Positions 54,809 to 64,000 of a DNA stretch of 64,000 nt are shown here, piece by piece. A program made the position numbers and the translations under genes. Under the pieces are notes generated by a model, which had not been told where the DNA came from, ran no database searches, and saw only the letters and a list, made by a program, of their open reading frames with translations. Origin of the DNA: Frigoribacterium sp. Leaf263 (GTDB lineage: Bacteria > Actinomycetota > Actinomycetes > Actinomycetales > Microbacteriaceae); contig NZ_LMMO01000003.1 of assembly GCF_001422285.1 (NCBI RefSeq), positions 635,135 through 699,134 of the forward strand, written 5' to 3'. Within the stretch, counting starts at the first letter, position 1. Each line of letters opens with the position of its first letter.

Positions 54809-56068
54809 GTGAAGTACGTCGTCCCCGTTCTCGCGGGCAGGCTCGTCCGCGCTGTCGCGCGTCTCCGAGGCGGTGGCTCCGCCTACCCGGGCCGAACTGT
54901 TCTGGCACTGGCACCCGACTTCCTCACGCACGTCTCGTCGCAGTTCGAGCGTGGCGTGGTCTTCGTGCTCGGCTCCAACGGCAAGTCGACCACGACCATG
55001 ATGCTGACCGAGACGCTGCGAGCCCACGGTCTCTCGGTGTTCACCAATCCGACCGGGGCCAACCTCCCCCAGGGCATCGCCTCGGCGTTCCTCCGCGAGG
55101 TCACGCCGTTCGGCGACGTCAAGCACGACATCGGGGTCATCGAGGTCGACGAGGCCTTCGCCGTCGAGCTGACCAAGTCGTTGAACCCCTCGACCGTGCT
55201 GATGCTCAACGTCCAGGTCGATCAGCTGTACCGCTTCTTCGAGACCGAGCGCGTCGGCACGATGATGACCGACACGGCCGCTCTGGCCTCGCAGGCCGTC
55301 GTCACCAATCGCGACGACCAGCACCTCGGGCCGTACGTGGCGCGCCCCGGCCAGACCGTCACCCGCTTCGGTGCGTCGCCCGAGATCGTCGCCGCGTCGC
55401 CCAACGGTCTGCAGAACGCGAACGACTTCACGCGGAGCGCCGACCAGACTCTCGCCGCCGAGGCCGAGGTCGTCGCCCTCGACGGCGCCGCAGCGACGAT
55501 CCGCGTCGGTGAAGTGACCGTCGAGGTCCAGCTCCCCGCCCGAGGTCTGCACTACGCCGTCGACGCCGCGGCGGCCCTTCAGACCGCGGCAGTCGTGCTC
55601 GGTGGATCGATCGACGCCGTCGCGGCGGCTCGGGCGTTCGACGGCATGAAGCCGGCTTACGGCCGCGGAGAGCGCATGTCCCTCGGCACGGACGACGCCG
55701 AGTTCATCATGTTCAAGAACGCAGCCAGTCTGCAGATGAACCTCGATGCTCTCCCGCAGGGCGTCGAGCAGGTGATGCTGGCCATCGATGAGGGCACCCC
55801 CGACATCTCGTGGATCTACGACATCGACTTCTCGCACCTCGACCACGTCGACGTCCTGGCGGGTGCCAAGGCATGGCAGCTGGCGCTGCGGCTCGAGCAC
55901 GAGGGCATCCCCGTCCACGTGATCGAAGAGGACATCTCGAAGGCGATCAGACTGATGCGGGCCCTGCCTTCACCCAGCGACAAGACGAAGCACTTCGTGA
56001 CGAACTACGAGCAGATGATGCTGGCACGCCGCATCCTGGGCCACCCCGACCTGGAGAAGAGCGCGTGA
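54809..56068 (+). CDS. murT: MurT-like Mur ligase without zinc ribbon
   Basis: 419 residues. GSNGKSTTT (55-63) is the ATP loop, NPTGANLPQGIASAF (80-94) and IEVDEAF (111-117) are MurT blocks, and the C-terminal DUF1727 domain has ISWIYDIDF. Canonical MurT carries a Cys4 zinc ribbon in the central domain; this protein has no cysteine at all and that segment is missing. The family amidates the alpha-carboxyl of D-Glu in lipid II with ammonia from GatD. Here the partner is catalytically dead (next entry), so another nucleophile may be used. GTG start; its TGA overlaps the gatD GTG. Confidence 0.85.
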   Translation: MKYVVPVLAGRLVRAVARLRGGGSAYPGRTVLALAPDFLTHVSSQFERGVVFVLGSNGKSTTTMMLTETLRAHGLSVFTNPTGANLPQGIASAFLREVTPFGDVKHDIGVIEVDEAFAVELTKSLNPSTVLMLNVQVDQLYRFFETERVGTMMTDTAALASQAVVTNRDDQHLGPYVARPGQTVTRFGASPEIVAASPNGLQNANDFTRSADQTLAAEAEVVALDGAAATIRVGEVTVEVQLPARGLHYAVDAAAALQTAAVVLGGSIDAVAAARAFDGMKPAYGRGERMSLGTDDAEFIMFKNAASLQMNLDALPQGVEQVMLAIDEGTPDISWIYDIDFSHLDHVDVLAGAKAWQLALRLEHEGIPVHVIEEDISKAIRLMRALPSPSDKTKHFVTNYEQMMLARRILGHPDLEKSA

Positions 56069-56820
56069 GCGACGATGTCCTGAGAATCGTCCACCTCTAC
56101 CCTGAGGAGCTCGGCGTCAGCGGAGACCGCGGGAACGTCACGACGCTCGTGGAGCGAGCCCGCCGAGCGGGCATCGCGTCCGAGGTGACCGAGTACCGGG
56201 TCGGTGACGGTGTGCCGATGGTGGCCGACGTCGTCGTGCTCGGTCACGGTCCGCTCTCCGGAGTCCGAGCCGTCAGCGCCGACGCGACACGTCTCCGTGA
56301 GTCCCTCGAGGGATTCGCTCAGTCGGGGGTACCCGTGGTCGCGGTCGGCGGAGGGCTCGAACTCCTGACGCGCGGAGTCGTCACGGTCGAGGGCGAGACG
56401 GTCGACGGGGTCGGCTTCTTCGACGCGCTGGTCCGACGAGGAGCCCCTCGTCGGACGAACTACTTCCAGGTGACGACGACCTACGGCGGCGATGAGCTCA
56501 CGCTCTTCGGCTTCGAGGATCATGCCGCTCATCTCGAGCTGGGCACGGGCTCGCAGCCCTTCGCGAGCGTCGTCCACGGTGGCGGCAACGGTGCCGACGG
56601 ACACGAGGGCGTCGTGCGGGGGACGTCCTTCGGCACACAGCTCAAGGGTCCGTTGCTGCCTCTGAACCCGGCACTGACCGACAGGGTCCTCAGATCAGCG
56701 CTCTCGCGTCGGGGCATCTCCTATGCGATCACCGAGGCGCATGAGAAGCTCGATCGCTACGCCGCGGCATCGCAACGGGTGATCGCCGACAACCTCGAGC
56801 GGTCCTTCAAGGCGATGTGA
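56065..56820 (+). CDS. gatD: GatD-like protein lacking catalytic residues
   Basis: A 251-residue class I (CobB/CobQ-type) amidotransferase homologue. Fold motifs are kept: LYPEELGVSGDRGN near 11-24, GVPVVAVGGGLELL near 88-101 and GTQLKGPLLPLNP near 190-202. The nucleophile Cys (94 in Staphylococcus GatD) is Gly 95 and the catalytic His (189 there) is Lys 194; there is no Cys anywhere. It cannot hydrolyse glutamine by the known mechanism, so it is probably a structural or regulatory partner of MurT. Start GTG 56065 overlaps the murT stop. Ends in a terminator. Confidence 0.85.
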   Translation: MSDDVLRIVHLYPEELGVSGDRGNVTTLVERARRAGIASEVTEYRVGDGVPMVADVVVLGHGPLSGVRAVSADATRLRESLEGFAQSGVPVVAVGGGLELLTRGVVTVEGETVDGVGFFDALVRRGAPRRTNYFQVTTTYGGDELTLFGFEDHAAHLELGTGSQPFASVVHGGGNGADGHEGVVRGTSFGTQLKGPLLPLNPALTDRVLRSALSRRGISYAITEAHEKLDRYAAASQRVIADNLERSFKAM

Positions 56821-56868
56821 CGACGGAGAAGCCCGCATCCTCGGTGAGGATGCGGGCTTCTCCGTCGT
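56820..56868. terminator. terminator with 23-bp perfect stem
   Basis: The arms 56820-56842 and 56846-56868 are exact complements around GGT. The first base is the last base of the gatD stop codon. It also faces the convergent DUF7455 gene ending at 56891. Confidence 0.93.
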
Positions 56869-56890
56869 GATCGCCGGGTAGAGCCCTGGA

Positions 56891-57118
56891 TCAGTGCTCC
56901 GAGAGCTTCGAGCTCTCGTCGAGCCACTCGATCGCGGTCGGCTGCAGCTTGTCCTTCAACTTGGCGCCGTGGTGTGCGCAGAAGAAGAGCTGTCCGGTTG
57001 CCAGGGTCGCACGGATGTACGCCTGGGCTCCGCAGCTGTCGCAGCGGTCTGCCGCACTGAGCTGGTAGCGGGAGCCGAGCTCATCGACGGCGGTCTGGTC
57101 GGTGGCCATCTGAGTCAT
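56891..57118 (-). CDS. DUF7455 small zinc-binding protein
   Basis: 75 residues. RCDSCGAQAYIRATL and LFFCAHHGAKL give a C-x2-C plus C-x2-H zinc site, typical of DUF7455, a small actinobacterial family near sigA. GGAGGAG stands six bases before the ATG. No function is known; the size and zinc site suggest an RNA polymerase or nucleic-acid partner, but that is inference. Confidence 0.85.
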   Translation of the reverse strand: MTQMATDQTAVDELGSRYQLSAADRCDSCGAQAYIRATLATGQLFFCAHHGAKLKDKLQPTAIEWLDESSKLSEH

Positions 57119-57270
57119 GGGGTGCTCCTCCTGACGGTGGTGCTGTGGATACGTGACACTCATCAAAACACGCCCACGAGACGAAGGTGAGACATTCGGA
57201 CGTATTTCGCTCATCGCGTAGCTGCTCGATGACGAGAGAGTGTCGGGGCGACCGTGTCGGTGCCCCTCGT

Positions 57271-57276
57271 TACCAT
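57271..57276 (+). promoter_or_regulatory. -10 box of parE
   Basis: TACCAT about 64 bases upstream of the TTG start. It lies downstream of GTG 57254 and so argues against an earlier start. Confidence 0.5.
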
Positions 57277-57340
57277 TGAACCCGGCCACCGCCTCCGGAA
57301 TTCCCCGTCCGCGGTCGCCCGCACGCGTCAGGAGCACCCA

Positions 57341-59437
57341 TTGGCCACGTCCGACTACTCGGCCCGTCATCTGTCCGTCCTCGAGGGCCTCGAGGCGGTC
57401 CGCAAGCGACCCGGCATGTACATCGGCAGCACGGACTCCCGCGGTCTCATGCACTGCCTCTGGGAGATCATCGACAACTCCGTCGACGAGGCCCTCGGGG
57501 GGCACGGAGACTCGATCGACGTCGTCCTGCATGCCGACGACAGCGTCGAGGTCCGAGACACCGCCCGGGGCATCCCGGTCGACATCGAGCCCAAGACGGG
57601 ACTGACCGGCGTCGAGGTCGTCTTCACGAAGCTGCACGCCGGAGGCAAGTTCGGCGGCGGTTCGTACGGCTCCTCCGGAGGTCTGCACGGCGTCGGAGCC
57701 TCCGTCGTGAACGCCCTCTCGGAGCGGCTCGACGTCGAGGTCGACCGCAACGGCAAGACCTACGCCATGTCGTTCCGTCGCGGCGAGCCGGGTACCTTCG
57801 AGGACGACGGCGAGCCGACGCCGGACGCCCCGTTCACCCCGTTCGTGTCCGGCAGCGTCCTCCGCGAGACGGGCAAGGTGAAGCGCGGGGTCACCGGAAC
57901 GCGCATCCGCTATTGGGCCGACCGTCAGATCTTCACCCGCGGCGCGGCCTTCCAGCCCGACGACCTCACCGGCCGCGCGCGCCAGACGGCCTTCCTCATC
58001 CCGGGTCTCACGCTCCGGATCCGCGACGAGCGGCCCGGATCGCTGACGGACGGCGGCTTCCCTCTCGAGAGCACGTTCCGGTTCGACGGGGGGATCAGCG
58101 AGTACGTCGAGTTCCTGGCTCCCGACGCGCCCGTGACCGACACCTGGCGCATGACGGGAACGGGGTCGTACACCGAGACGGTCCCGGTGCTGACGGACGG
58201 CGGTGCGATGGTGGCCACCGAGCTGACCCGCGAGTGCGAGGTCGACATCGCGCTCCGCTGGGGCGGCGGTTACGAGACCGTCTTCCGCAGCTTCGTCAAC
58301 ATCATCTCGACGCCGAAGGGCGGTTCGCACCAGGCGGGGTTCGAAGCCGGCCTCCTGAAGTTCCTCCGGCAGCAGGTCGAGCAGAACGCCCGTCGACTCA
58401 AGGTCGGCACCGACAAGATCGACAAGGACGATGTGCTCGCCGGTCTGACCGCCGTCCTGACCGTCCGACTGCCCGAACCCCAGTTCGAAGGGCAGACGAA
58501 GGAGATCCTCGGCACTCCCGCGGTCCGGGCGATCGTCGCCAACGTCGTGGCCACGCAGTTCGCCGAGCGCTTCGCCTCGACGCGGCGCGAGGACAAGGCG
58601 CAGACGGCCCTCGTGCTCGACAAGGTCGTCGCCGAGATGAAGTCGCGCATCGCCGCGCGCGCCCACAAGGAGACGCAACGACGCAAGAACGCCCTCGAGA
58701 ACTCCTCGCTGCCCGCGAAGCTCGTCGACTGCCGCTCGAACGACGTCGCCAGCAGCGAGCTCTTCATCGTGGAGGGGGATTCGGCGCTGGGGACGGCGAA
58801 GGTCGCTCGCAACAGCGAGTTCCAGGCTCTTCTCCCCATCCGGGGGAAGATCCTGAACGTCCAGAAGGCCTCGGTCAGCGACATGCTCTCGAACGTCGAG
58901 TGCGCCTCCATCATCCAGGTCCTCGGCGCGGGGTCCGGCCGGTCCTTCGACCTCAGCGCGGCTCGGTACGGCAAGGTCATCATCATGAGCGACGCCGACG
59001 TCGACGGTGCGCACATCCGCACGTTGCTCCTGACGCTCTTCTTCCGGTACATGCGTCCGATGATCGAGGCGGGTCGGGTCTTCGCGGCCGTGCCGCCCCT
59101 CCATCGCGTGGTCGTCATGCACCCCGGAAGCAAGCCCAACGAGACGATCTACACGTACTCCGAGAAGGAGCTCCACGGGGTGCTCGCCGGGCTGAAGCGC
59201 ACCAGCAAGAAGTTCCAGGATCCGATCCAGCGGTACAAGGGTCTCGGTGAGATGGACGCCGAGCAGCTCCGGACGACGACGATGGAGCGTCAGAACCGCA
59301 TGCTGCGACGCGTCAAGGTCGACGACGCCGAGAATGCGGCGCGCGTGTTCGAGCTCCTGATGGGCAACGAGGTCGCCCCGCGCAAGGAGTTCATCATCGA
59401 CGGCGCGGGTCTCAGTCGCGACCGCATCGACGTCTGA
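57341..59437 (+). CDS. parE: DNA topoisomerase IV subunit B
   Basis: A 698-residue GHKL ATPase/TOPRIM subunit. EIIDNSVDEAL near residue 45 and GLHGVGASVVNAL near 115 are ATP-site motifs; VEGDSALGTAK near 475 and DADVDGAHIRTLLLT near 550 are TOPRIM motifs, and KGLGEMD near 630 is conserved. It starts at TTG 57341 with AGGAG six bases upstream. It converges on parC, and the partner plus the absence of dnaA/recF context supports ParE over GyrB. The pair decatenates chromosomes. Confidence 0.92.
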   Translation: MATSDYSARHLSVLEGLEAVRKRPGMYIGSTDSRGLMHCLWEIIDNSVDEALGGHGDSIDVVLHADDSVEVRDTARGIPVDIEPKTGLTGVEVVFTKLHAGGKFGGGSYGSSGGLHGVGASVVNALSERLDVEVDRNGKTYAMSFRRGEPGTFEDDGEPTPDAPFTPFVSGSVLRETGKVKRGVTGTRIRYWADRQIFTRGAAFQPDDLTGRARQTAFLIPGLTLRIRDERPGSLTDGGFPLESTFRFDGGISEYVEFLAPDAPVTDTWRMTGTGSYTETVPVLTDGGAMVATELTRECEVDIALRWGGGYETVFRSFVNIISTPKGGSHQAGFEAGLLKFLRQQVEQNARRLKVGTDKIDKDDVLAGLTAVLTVRLPEPQFEGQTKEILGTPAVRAIVANVVATQFAERFASTRREDKAQTALVLDKVVAEMKSRIAARAHKETQRRKNALENSSLPAKLVDCRSNDVASSELFIVEGDSALGTAKVARNSEFQALLPIRGKILNVQKASVSDMLSNVECASIIQVLGAGSGRSFDLSAARYGKVIIMSDADVDGAHIRTLLLTLFFRYMRPMIEAGRVFAAVPPLHRVVVMHPGSKPNETIYTYSEKELHGVLAGLKRTSKKFQDPIQRYKGLGEMDAEQLRTTTMERQNRMLRRVKVDDAENAARVFELLMGNEVAPRKEFIIDGAGLSRDRIDV

Positions 59438-59538
59438 CACCCGCGCAGACGCCGACCGAGCCGCAGCTCCCGCCGACGCGGTCGACGGTCTCGTGCGACG
59501 GGTGGCATGAGAGCCGTCCGCCGCACGAGCGGATCGAT

Positions 59539-62085
59539 CTACGCCTCGTCGCCCGTCACGGGCGCCGTCGTCGCGTCGGGGGCGTCGGCACCCGCGTCGG
59601 CACCGGTCGCGGAGTCGGTGATGTGGGCCACGGAGGCCCCGACGGACCCGATCTCAGCCGACAGGGGAACACCTGAGGCGTCGCGGCGCGACGTGTCGGC
59701 GGGGATCTCTCGCACCCCGCCGTCGGTCCCGACCGCTCTGGCCGGGGCCGGCCCGACCCAGGCCAGTGTCAGCCCGTCCTCGCCCTTCAGCAGGGCGTGC
59801 GAACGGACCCCGCCCGTCGCGCGCCCCTTGCCGGGGTACTCGTCGAAGGCGCTGATCTTCCCTCGGCCCGGATCGGTGCCCGCGATGGTCGAAGCGCTGC
59901 TCGACACGGTGACGACGACGGCGTCGTGGCCGGCGGGGACAGCACCGAAGAAGATGACCGTCGACGAGTCGGGGAGGTTGATCCCGGCGACCCCGCCACC
60001 GGCGGGCCCCTGCGGTCGGACCGTCGCCGCCGGGAACCTCAGCAGCTGGGTCGACGACGAGACGAAGACGAGCTCGTCGTCGTCGGCGCCCTGGGCGACG
60101 CCGACGACCGAGTCGCCCTTCTTCAGCGTGATCACGGGGAAGTCGGGCCGTGACGGGTACTGCCCGGGGGAGACGCGTTTGACGACGCCACGAGCCGTGC
60201 CGAGGGCTATGGCTCGGTCCGCCGTCAGCGAGACCAGGGCGAGGACGCGCTCGCCCCGGTCGGTCAGACCGATGTAGTCGCGCACGGGCACGCCGGCGCC
60301 GAGCTGCACCGAGGTGGGGGGCACGGAGGGCAGATCGACCGGGGTGAACCGGATGAGGCGCCCGAGCGAGGTGACCGCGCCGATCTCCGTCCGGCTCGTC
60401 GTGTCGATCGACGACAGGATGGCGTCATGCTTCGTGCGCCGTGCCGGGGGAGTGGGAGCCCCCGATTCCGGGTCCTGGTGATCGACCCGCAGGATGCGTC
60501 CGGTCGTCGAGAGGAAGACCCGGGTCGGGGTGTCGGCGATCTCGAGCACGGGTGCCTTCTTCCCGCCTCGACCGACGGTCGCGACGCTCGGCGCCGCCTC
60601 GGTGAGCAGCGTCCGGCGCGGGGTCCCGAACTGCTCGGCGATCTCGCCGAGCTCGGTGGAGACGAGGGCCCGCAGTCGACGCTTGTCGGCCAGCAGCGCC
60701 CGCAGATCGGCGATCGCGGCCAGCAGGTCGTCCCGCTCCGCCTCCAGCTCGATGCGGCTGAACTTCGTGAGTCTGCGGAGCTGCAGATCGAGGATGTACT
60801 CGGCCTGGATCTCGCTGAGGTCGAACACCTCACGGAGGCGAGCCCGGGCCGCGGCGGTGTCGTCGCTCGTCCTGATGACCTGGATGACCTCGTCGATGTC
60901 GACGATGGCGATGAGCAGACCCTCGACCAGGTGGAGGCGGTCCTCCTTCTTCGCGAGTCGATAGCGCGTCCGACGGGTCACCACCTCGACCCGGTGCGCC
61001 ACGTAGACCTCGAGCATCTCCTTGAGACCGAGCGTGCGCGGCTGTCCCTCGACGAGGGCGACGTTGTTGATGCTGAAGCCGTCTTCGAGCGGCGTGTAGC
61101 GGTAGAGCTGCTCGAGGACCGCCTGCGGGCTGAAACCCGTCTTGATGCCGATGACGAGACGCAGCCCGTGCTTGTGGTCGGTGAGATCGGTGACGTCGGT
61201 GATGCCCGTGAGCTTCTTGGCCTGGACGCCGTCCTTGATCTTCTCGATGACCTTCTCGGGTCCGACCAGGTAGGGGAGCTCGGTGACCACGAGGCCGTTC
61301 TTCCTCGCCGTGATGCTCTCGACCGCGACCTTCGCCCGCGTCTTGAAGCTGCCTCGACCGGTCGCGTACGCATCCCGGACCCCGGCGAGCCCCGAGATCG
61401 TCCCGCCCGTGGGCAGGTCGGGCCCCGGCACGAAGGCCATCAGGTCGTCGAGGCTCGCACCGGGATGGTCGATCAGGTGCCGCGCGGCGCCCACGACCTC
61501 GATGAGGTTGTGCGGAGCCATGTTCGTCGCCATTCCGACCGCGATGCCGCTGGCGCCGTTGACCAGGAGATTGGGGAACGCCGCGGGCAGGACCTCGGGC
61601 TGCATGAGCTGGTTGTCGTAGTTCGGCACGAAGTCGACGACGTCCTCGCCGAGGCTCTGCGTCATGGCCAGCGACGCCTCGGCCAGACGGGCCTCCGTGT
61701 ACCGGGGCGCGGCCGGGCCGTCGTCGAGCGAGCCGAAGTTGCCGTGTCCGTCGATGAGCGGCACGCGCATGGTGAAGGGCTGCGCCTGGCGGACCATCGC
61801 GTCGTAGATCGCCGTGTCGCCGTGCGGGTGCAGCTTGCCCATGACCTCGCCGACCACTCGAGCGCTCTTCACGTGACCGCGATCGGGACGCAGGCCCATC
61901 TCGGACATCTGGTAGAGGATGCGCCGCTGCACGGGCTTGAGGCCGTCACGGGCGTCGGGCAGGGCACGCGAGTAGATGACCGAGTAGGCGTATTCGAGGA
62001 ACGATCCCTGCATCTCGAGCGAGACGTCGATGTCCTCGATGCGTTCGCCGTCGTCGGGGCTGGAGAGGGTGTCGGTCGTCGTCAT
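59539..62085 (-). CDS. parC: DNA topoisomerase IV subunit A
   Basis: An 848-residue breakage-reunion subunit. The catalytic tyrosine is in [11 protein letters not shown] near residue 125, and [11 protein letters not shown] with [11 protein letters not shown] near 50-90 form the quinolone-pocket region. The C-terminal beta-propeller lacks the GyrA-box QRRGGRG, which distinguishes ParC from GyrA; the nearest string is VGRGGKKAP. Ends in an Ala/Asp/Thr-rich tail. GAGAAG is upstream of ATG 62085. It is convergent with parE. Confidence 0.92.
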   Translation of the reverse strand: MTTTDTLSSPDDGERIEDIDVSLEMQGSFLEYAYSVIYSRALPDARDGLKPVQRRILYQMSEMGLRPDRGHVKSARVVGEVMGKLHPHGDTAIYDAMVRQAQPFTMRVPLIDGHGNFGSLDDGPAAPRYTEARLAEASLAMTQSLGEDVVDFVPNYDNQLMQPEVLPAAFPNLLVNGASGIAVGMATNMAPHNLIEVVGAARHLIDHPGASLDDLMAFVPGPDLPTGGTISGLAGVRDAYATGRGSFKTRAKVAVESITARKNGLVVTELPYLVGPEKVIEKIKDGVQAKKLTGITDVTDLTDHKHGLRLVIGIKTGFSPQAVLEQLYRYTPLEDGFSINNVALVEGQPRTLGLKEMLEVYVAHRVEVVTRRTRYRLAKKEDRLHLVEGLLIAIVDIDEVIQVIRTSDDTAAARARLREVFDLSEIQAEYILDLQLRRLTKFSRIELEAERDDLLAAIADLRALLADKRRLRALVSTELGEIAEQFGTPRRTLLTEAAPSVATVGRGGKKAPVLEIADTPTRVFLSTTGRILRVDHQDPESGAPTPPARRTKHDAILSSIDTTSRTEIGAVTSLGRLIRFTPVDLPSVPPTSVQLGAGVPVRDYIGLTDRGERVLALVSLTADRAIALGTARGVVKRVSPGQYPSRPDFPVITLKKGDSVVGVAQGADDDELVFVSSSTQLLRFPAATVRPQGPAGGGVAGINLPDSSTVIFFGAVPAGHDAVVVTVSSSASTIAGTDPGRGKISAFDEYPGKGRATGGVRSHALLKGEDGLTLAWVGPAPARAVGTDGGVREIPADTSRRDASGVPLSAEIGSVGASVAHITDSATGADAGADAPDATTAPVTGDEA

Positions 62086-62153
62086 GCGCTTCTCAGGGGC
62101 AGGAGGCGCGAAGCACCTCGGATGGATGGTTCGGCTGTGGCAGACTGGTGCCG

Positions 62154-63293
62154 ATGACGTCCATCGTACCGGGGCGCCCCCCGCACGCCGTGACCCTCGC
62201 CGACGTGCTGCCGGCGGTGGTGTCCTCTCTCGCCGGGGCCGACAATCCCCTCCGTCTCCCGCCGGCCGTCTCGGCCATCGTCCTCCTCGTGGACGGCCTG
62301 GGAAGCTCGGCGCTCGGTGCCCGGAAGGGCCATGCCCGGACCCTCGCGGCCGCGCCGGGGGGCAGCATCTGGTCGGGATTCCCGACGACGACCGCCGCCG
62401 CACTCACGACCCTGATGACCGGTGTCCTGCCCGGCGAGCACGGTCTCGTGGGGTACTCCGTCCTCGATGCGGATCGAGACCGGGTGGTCAAGCAGCTCTC
62501 CGGCTGGGACTCCGGCATGCGGCCCGACGTGTGGCAGCGCAGCAGCACGGTCTTCGAGCGGGCGGCCGATGCCGGGGTGACGAGCTTCGCGGTCGGTCCG
62601 AGGCGCTACGCCGCCTCGGGGCTCACCGAGGCGATCCTCTCCGGCGCGACGTACGTCTCGGCCGAGTCGATGGGTGACCGCTTCGACCGGGCGCGCGATC
62701 TGGCGGAGTCGACCCGCGCCTCCCTGGTGTATCTCTACGTCCCGGAGCTCGACATGATCGCCCACCGGGCGGGGTGGGAGTCGCCCGAGTGGACGACGGC
62801 GCTCGAGGAGCTGGACGCCGAGATCCGTCGTCTCGGCGACGGACTCGGCGCAGGCACGGGCCTCCTCGTGACGGCCGATCACGGGATCCTCGACGTCGGC
62901 GAACGCCGCCGCATCGTCTTCGGAGACCGGCCGGAGCTCGTCGACGGGGTCCGGCACGTCGCCGGCGAGCCGCGGTGTCTTCAGCTGCACTTCGAGCCCG
63001 ATGCGTCGGAGGAGCGCCGGGCCGCGACGCTCGCCGCCTGGCGGGACGCCGAATCGGAGCGTGCCTGGGTCGTCACCCGGGAGCAGGCCGTCGAGGCCGA
63101 CTGGTTCGGACCCGTGCACCCCGACGTGCTGCCGCGGATCGGCGACGTGCTGGTCGCGGCGCGCCGGGGCGTCGTCTACTACGACGGTCGCACCACCGGG
63201 GGAGTCGCCGGCTCGATGATCGGCCAGCATGGGAGCTGGTCGTCGGACGAGACGCAGGTGCCGCTGCGGCGTCTCGCGGCCTACGCGCGCTGA
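62154..63293 (+). CDS. alkaline phosphatase superfamily phosphodiesterase
   Basis: 379 residues of the type I phosphodiesterase/nucleotide pyrophosphatase family. [12 protein letters not shown] near residue 45 holds the first metal Asp, [16 protein letters not shown] near 75 the nucleophile Thr, [12 protein letters not shown] near 200 and TADHGILDV near 245 other metal ligands. CAGACT precedes the ATG by seven bases, consistent with leaderless transcription. It is divergent from parC. The substrate (nucleotide or other phosphodiester) is unknown. Confidence 0.87.
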   Translation: MTSIVPGRPPHAVTLADVLPAVVSSLAGADNPLRLPPAVSAIVLLVDGLGSSALGARKGHARTLAAAPGGSIWSGFPTTTAAALTTLMTGVLPGEHGLVGYSVLDADRDRVVKQLSGWDSGMRPDVWQRSSTVFERAADAGVTSFAVGPRRYAASGLTEAILSGATYVSAESMGDRFDRARDLAESTRASLVYLYVPELDMIAHRAGWESPEWTTALEELDAEIRRLGDGLGAGTGLLVTADHGILDVGERRRIVFGDRPELVDGVRHVAGEPRCLQLHFEPDASEERRAATLAAWRDAESERAWVVTREQAVEADWFGPVHPDVLPRIGDVLVAARRGVVYYDGRTTGGVAGSMIGQHGSWSSDETQVPLRRLAAYAR

Positions 63294-63314
63294 CCTAGGG
63301 TCAGGAACTGCCGG

Positions 63315-64000
63315 TCACTGGTCGTCGTCCGACCGGGCACCGAAGACGATCTCGTCCCAGCTCGGCATCGAGGCGCGTCCACGGCCCTTCTTGCCACCGG
63401 CCGGCAGGGGGGTGACGGGAGGGATGGCGCCGGGGCGACGCGGTCGACCCGTGCGGGGAGCCCCTGCGATCGGGTACAGCGGCGAGGAGCCCGCGTCGGG
63501 GGTCGCGTCGTGATCCGCCTCGGGGGCCGACTCGGTCGAGCCCTCCGGGAGTCCGAAGTCGTCGAGAGGGACGTCGATGATGCGGATCGACCCGGCCGAC
63601 GGGTGGGCCGCGGCGTCGTCATCCGAGAACCGGGCCGACTCCCGCTCGCCCCGGCGACGGCGGAGCGCCTCGAGCAGGTCGGCGGTCTGGTTGTGCGAGG
63701 ACGTCGGGTCGGGGGCCCGGTTCGTCGCCGCGACGGCTGCCGGGGATCGCGTGTCCCCCCGGCGACGGTCGGGTTCCGACGTCGGTGCCGACTCCGGCTC
63801 GACCTCGGGTTCGGGAGCGACGTCGACGACGAATGCTCCGCTGTCGAAACGACCGGACGTCGTGGCCGGTTCGCGATCCACGGCTCGCAGACGGGGAGCC
63901 AGAGGCCCGATGTCCTCTCGGTGCTGCGACAGGGTGTTCGCGTCGCCGCCGGACGGCGCGAGGAGGAGCTTCTTGGGGTCGAAACGCCAGGTGGCGTCCC
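63315..64000 (-). CDS. sepH: SepH, cell division protein (partial, 3' portion)
   Basis: The frame is open from TGA at 63315-63317 to the window edge, so the 5' part lies beyond 64000. The visible start of this fragment, DATWRFDPKKLLLAPSGG, matches the end of the DUF3071 domain of SepH. The remainder is Pro/Glu/Arg-rich and disordered (ending in FGARSDDDQ), typical of SepH tails. SepH binds and stimulates FtsZ in Streptomyces and Mycobacterium. It converges on the phosphodiesterase gene with a 21-base gap. Confidence 0.85.
   Translation of the reverse strand, partial: DATWRFDPKKLLLAPSGGDANTLSQHREDIGPLAPRLRAVDREPATTSGRFDSGAFVVDVAPEPEVEPESAPTSEPDRRRGDTRSPAAVAATNRAPDPTSSHNQTADLLEALRRRRGERESARFSDDDAAAHPSAGSIRIIDVPLDDFGLPEGSTESAPEADHDATPDAGSSPLYPIAGAPRTGRPRRPGAIPPVTPLPAGGKKGRGRASMPSWDEIVFGARSDDDQ

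Noticed and set aside
57341-62085. parE/parC as gyrB/gyrA
   Set aside because: No dnaA-recF context, genes are convergent, and the GyrA-box QRRGGRG is absent.

Overview
The window reads as chromosomal DNA of a high-GC actinobacterium, most likely a Microbacteriaceae member (Frigoribacterium, Curtobacterium or Rathayibacter type). The evidence is family content: DUF3145, DUF4191, DUF7455, PAC2, polyphosphate glucokinase, SepH, GlnE with two glutamine synthetases, and the fabD-fabH-acpP-fabF cluster next to a FasR-type regulator and aceE. It is dense, mostly core genome: about 57 protein genes, one tRNA and RNase P RNA. I see no transposase, integrase, phage gene, rRNA or CRISPR array. Species cannot be fixed from the sequence alone.

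Layout. 1-0.5 kb: repeat-rich DNA with a possible gene tail. 0.5-3.2 kb: an FMN oxidoreductase/FMN reductase pair plus DUF1684. 3.3-5.6 kb: a stand-alone family A polymerase and DUF3145. 5.7-13.4 kb (minus): aceE-fasR-fabD-fabH-acpP-fabF, joining acetyl-CoA production to type II fatty acid synthesis. 13.7-19.4 kb: peroxiredoxin, tRNA-Val(UAC), ChrA, glycerol dehydrogenase, hydrolase, cardiolipin synthase. 19.5-29.2 kb: accessory-like genes (TetR-MFS, ArgP-LysE, a Gfo/Idh oxidoreductase, a divergent XRE regulator/SDR pair, a GIY-YIG protein and a second nuclease-like zinc protein). 29.3-37.6 kb: a UvrA paralogue, a repeat-containing membrane protein, Nif3, a degenerate zinc-ribbon protein, rnpB, ppgK, map. 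37.7-43.7 kb: glnA2-glnE and convergent glnA1, with a complete GlnR box upstream of glnA1. 43.7-53.3 kb: RDD, DUF4191, pseudokinase, 2-oxoacid dehydrogenase E2 and E3, pepA, PAC2, MFS. 53.6-64 kb: principal sigma factor, a MurT/GatD pair, DUF7455, topoisomerase IV parE/parC, a phosphodiesterase and the 3' part of sepH.

How genes connect. aceE at 10.6 kb has no adjacent E2/E3; the E2 and E3 at 46-49 kb probably complete the complex. GlnE sits between its likely target GlnA1, which has the adenylylation tyrosine, and GlnA2, which has tryptophan there. Several regulators lie beside their likely targets with inverted-repeat operators between them.

Most striking points. The MurT/GatD pair contains no cysteine: GatD lacks its nucleophile (Gly at 95) and catalytic His (Lys at 194), and MurT lacks its zinc ribbon. 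Because Microbacteriaceae make B-type peptidoglycan, in which an amino acid rather than ammonia is attached to the alpha-carboxyl of D-Glu, the pair may be a repurposed amino-acid ligase. About 20 genes also show a -10 box (TANNNT or near) 6-7 bases before the start codon, indicating leaderless mRNAs. Dispersed GAGGAGGCGCGGGTC motifs, several inside perfect terminator palindromes, recur between genes.
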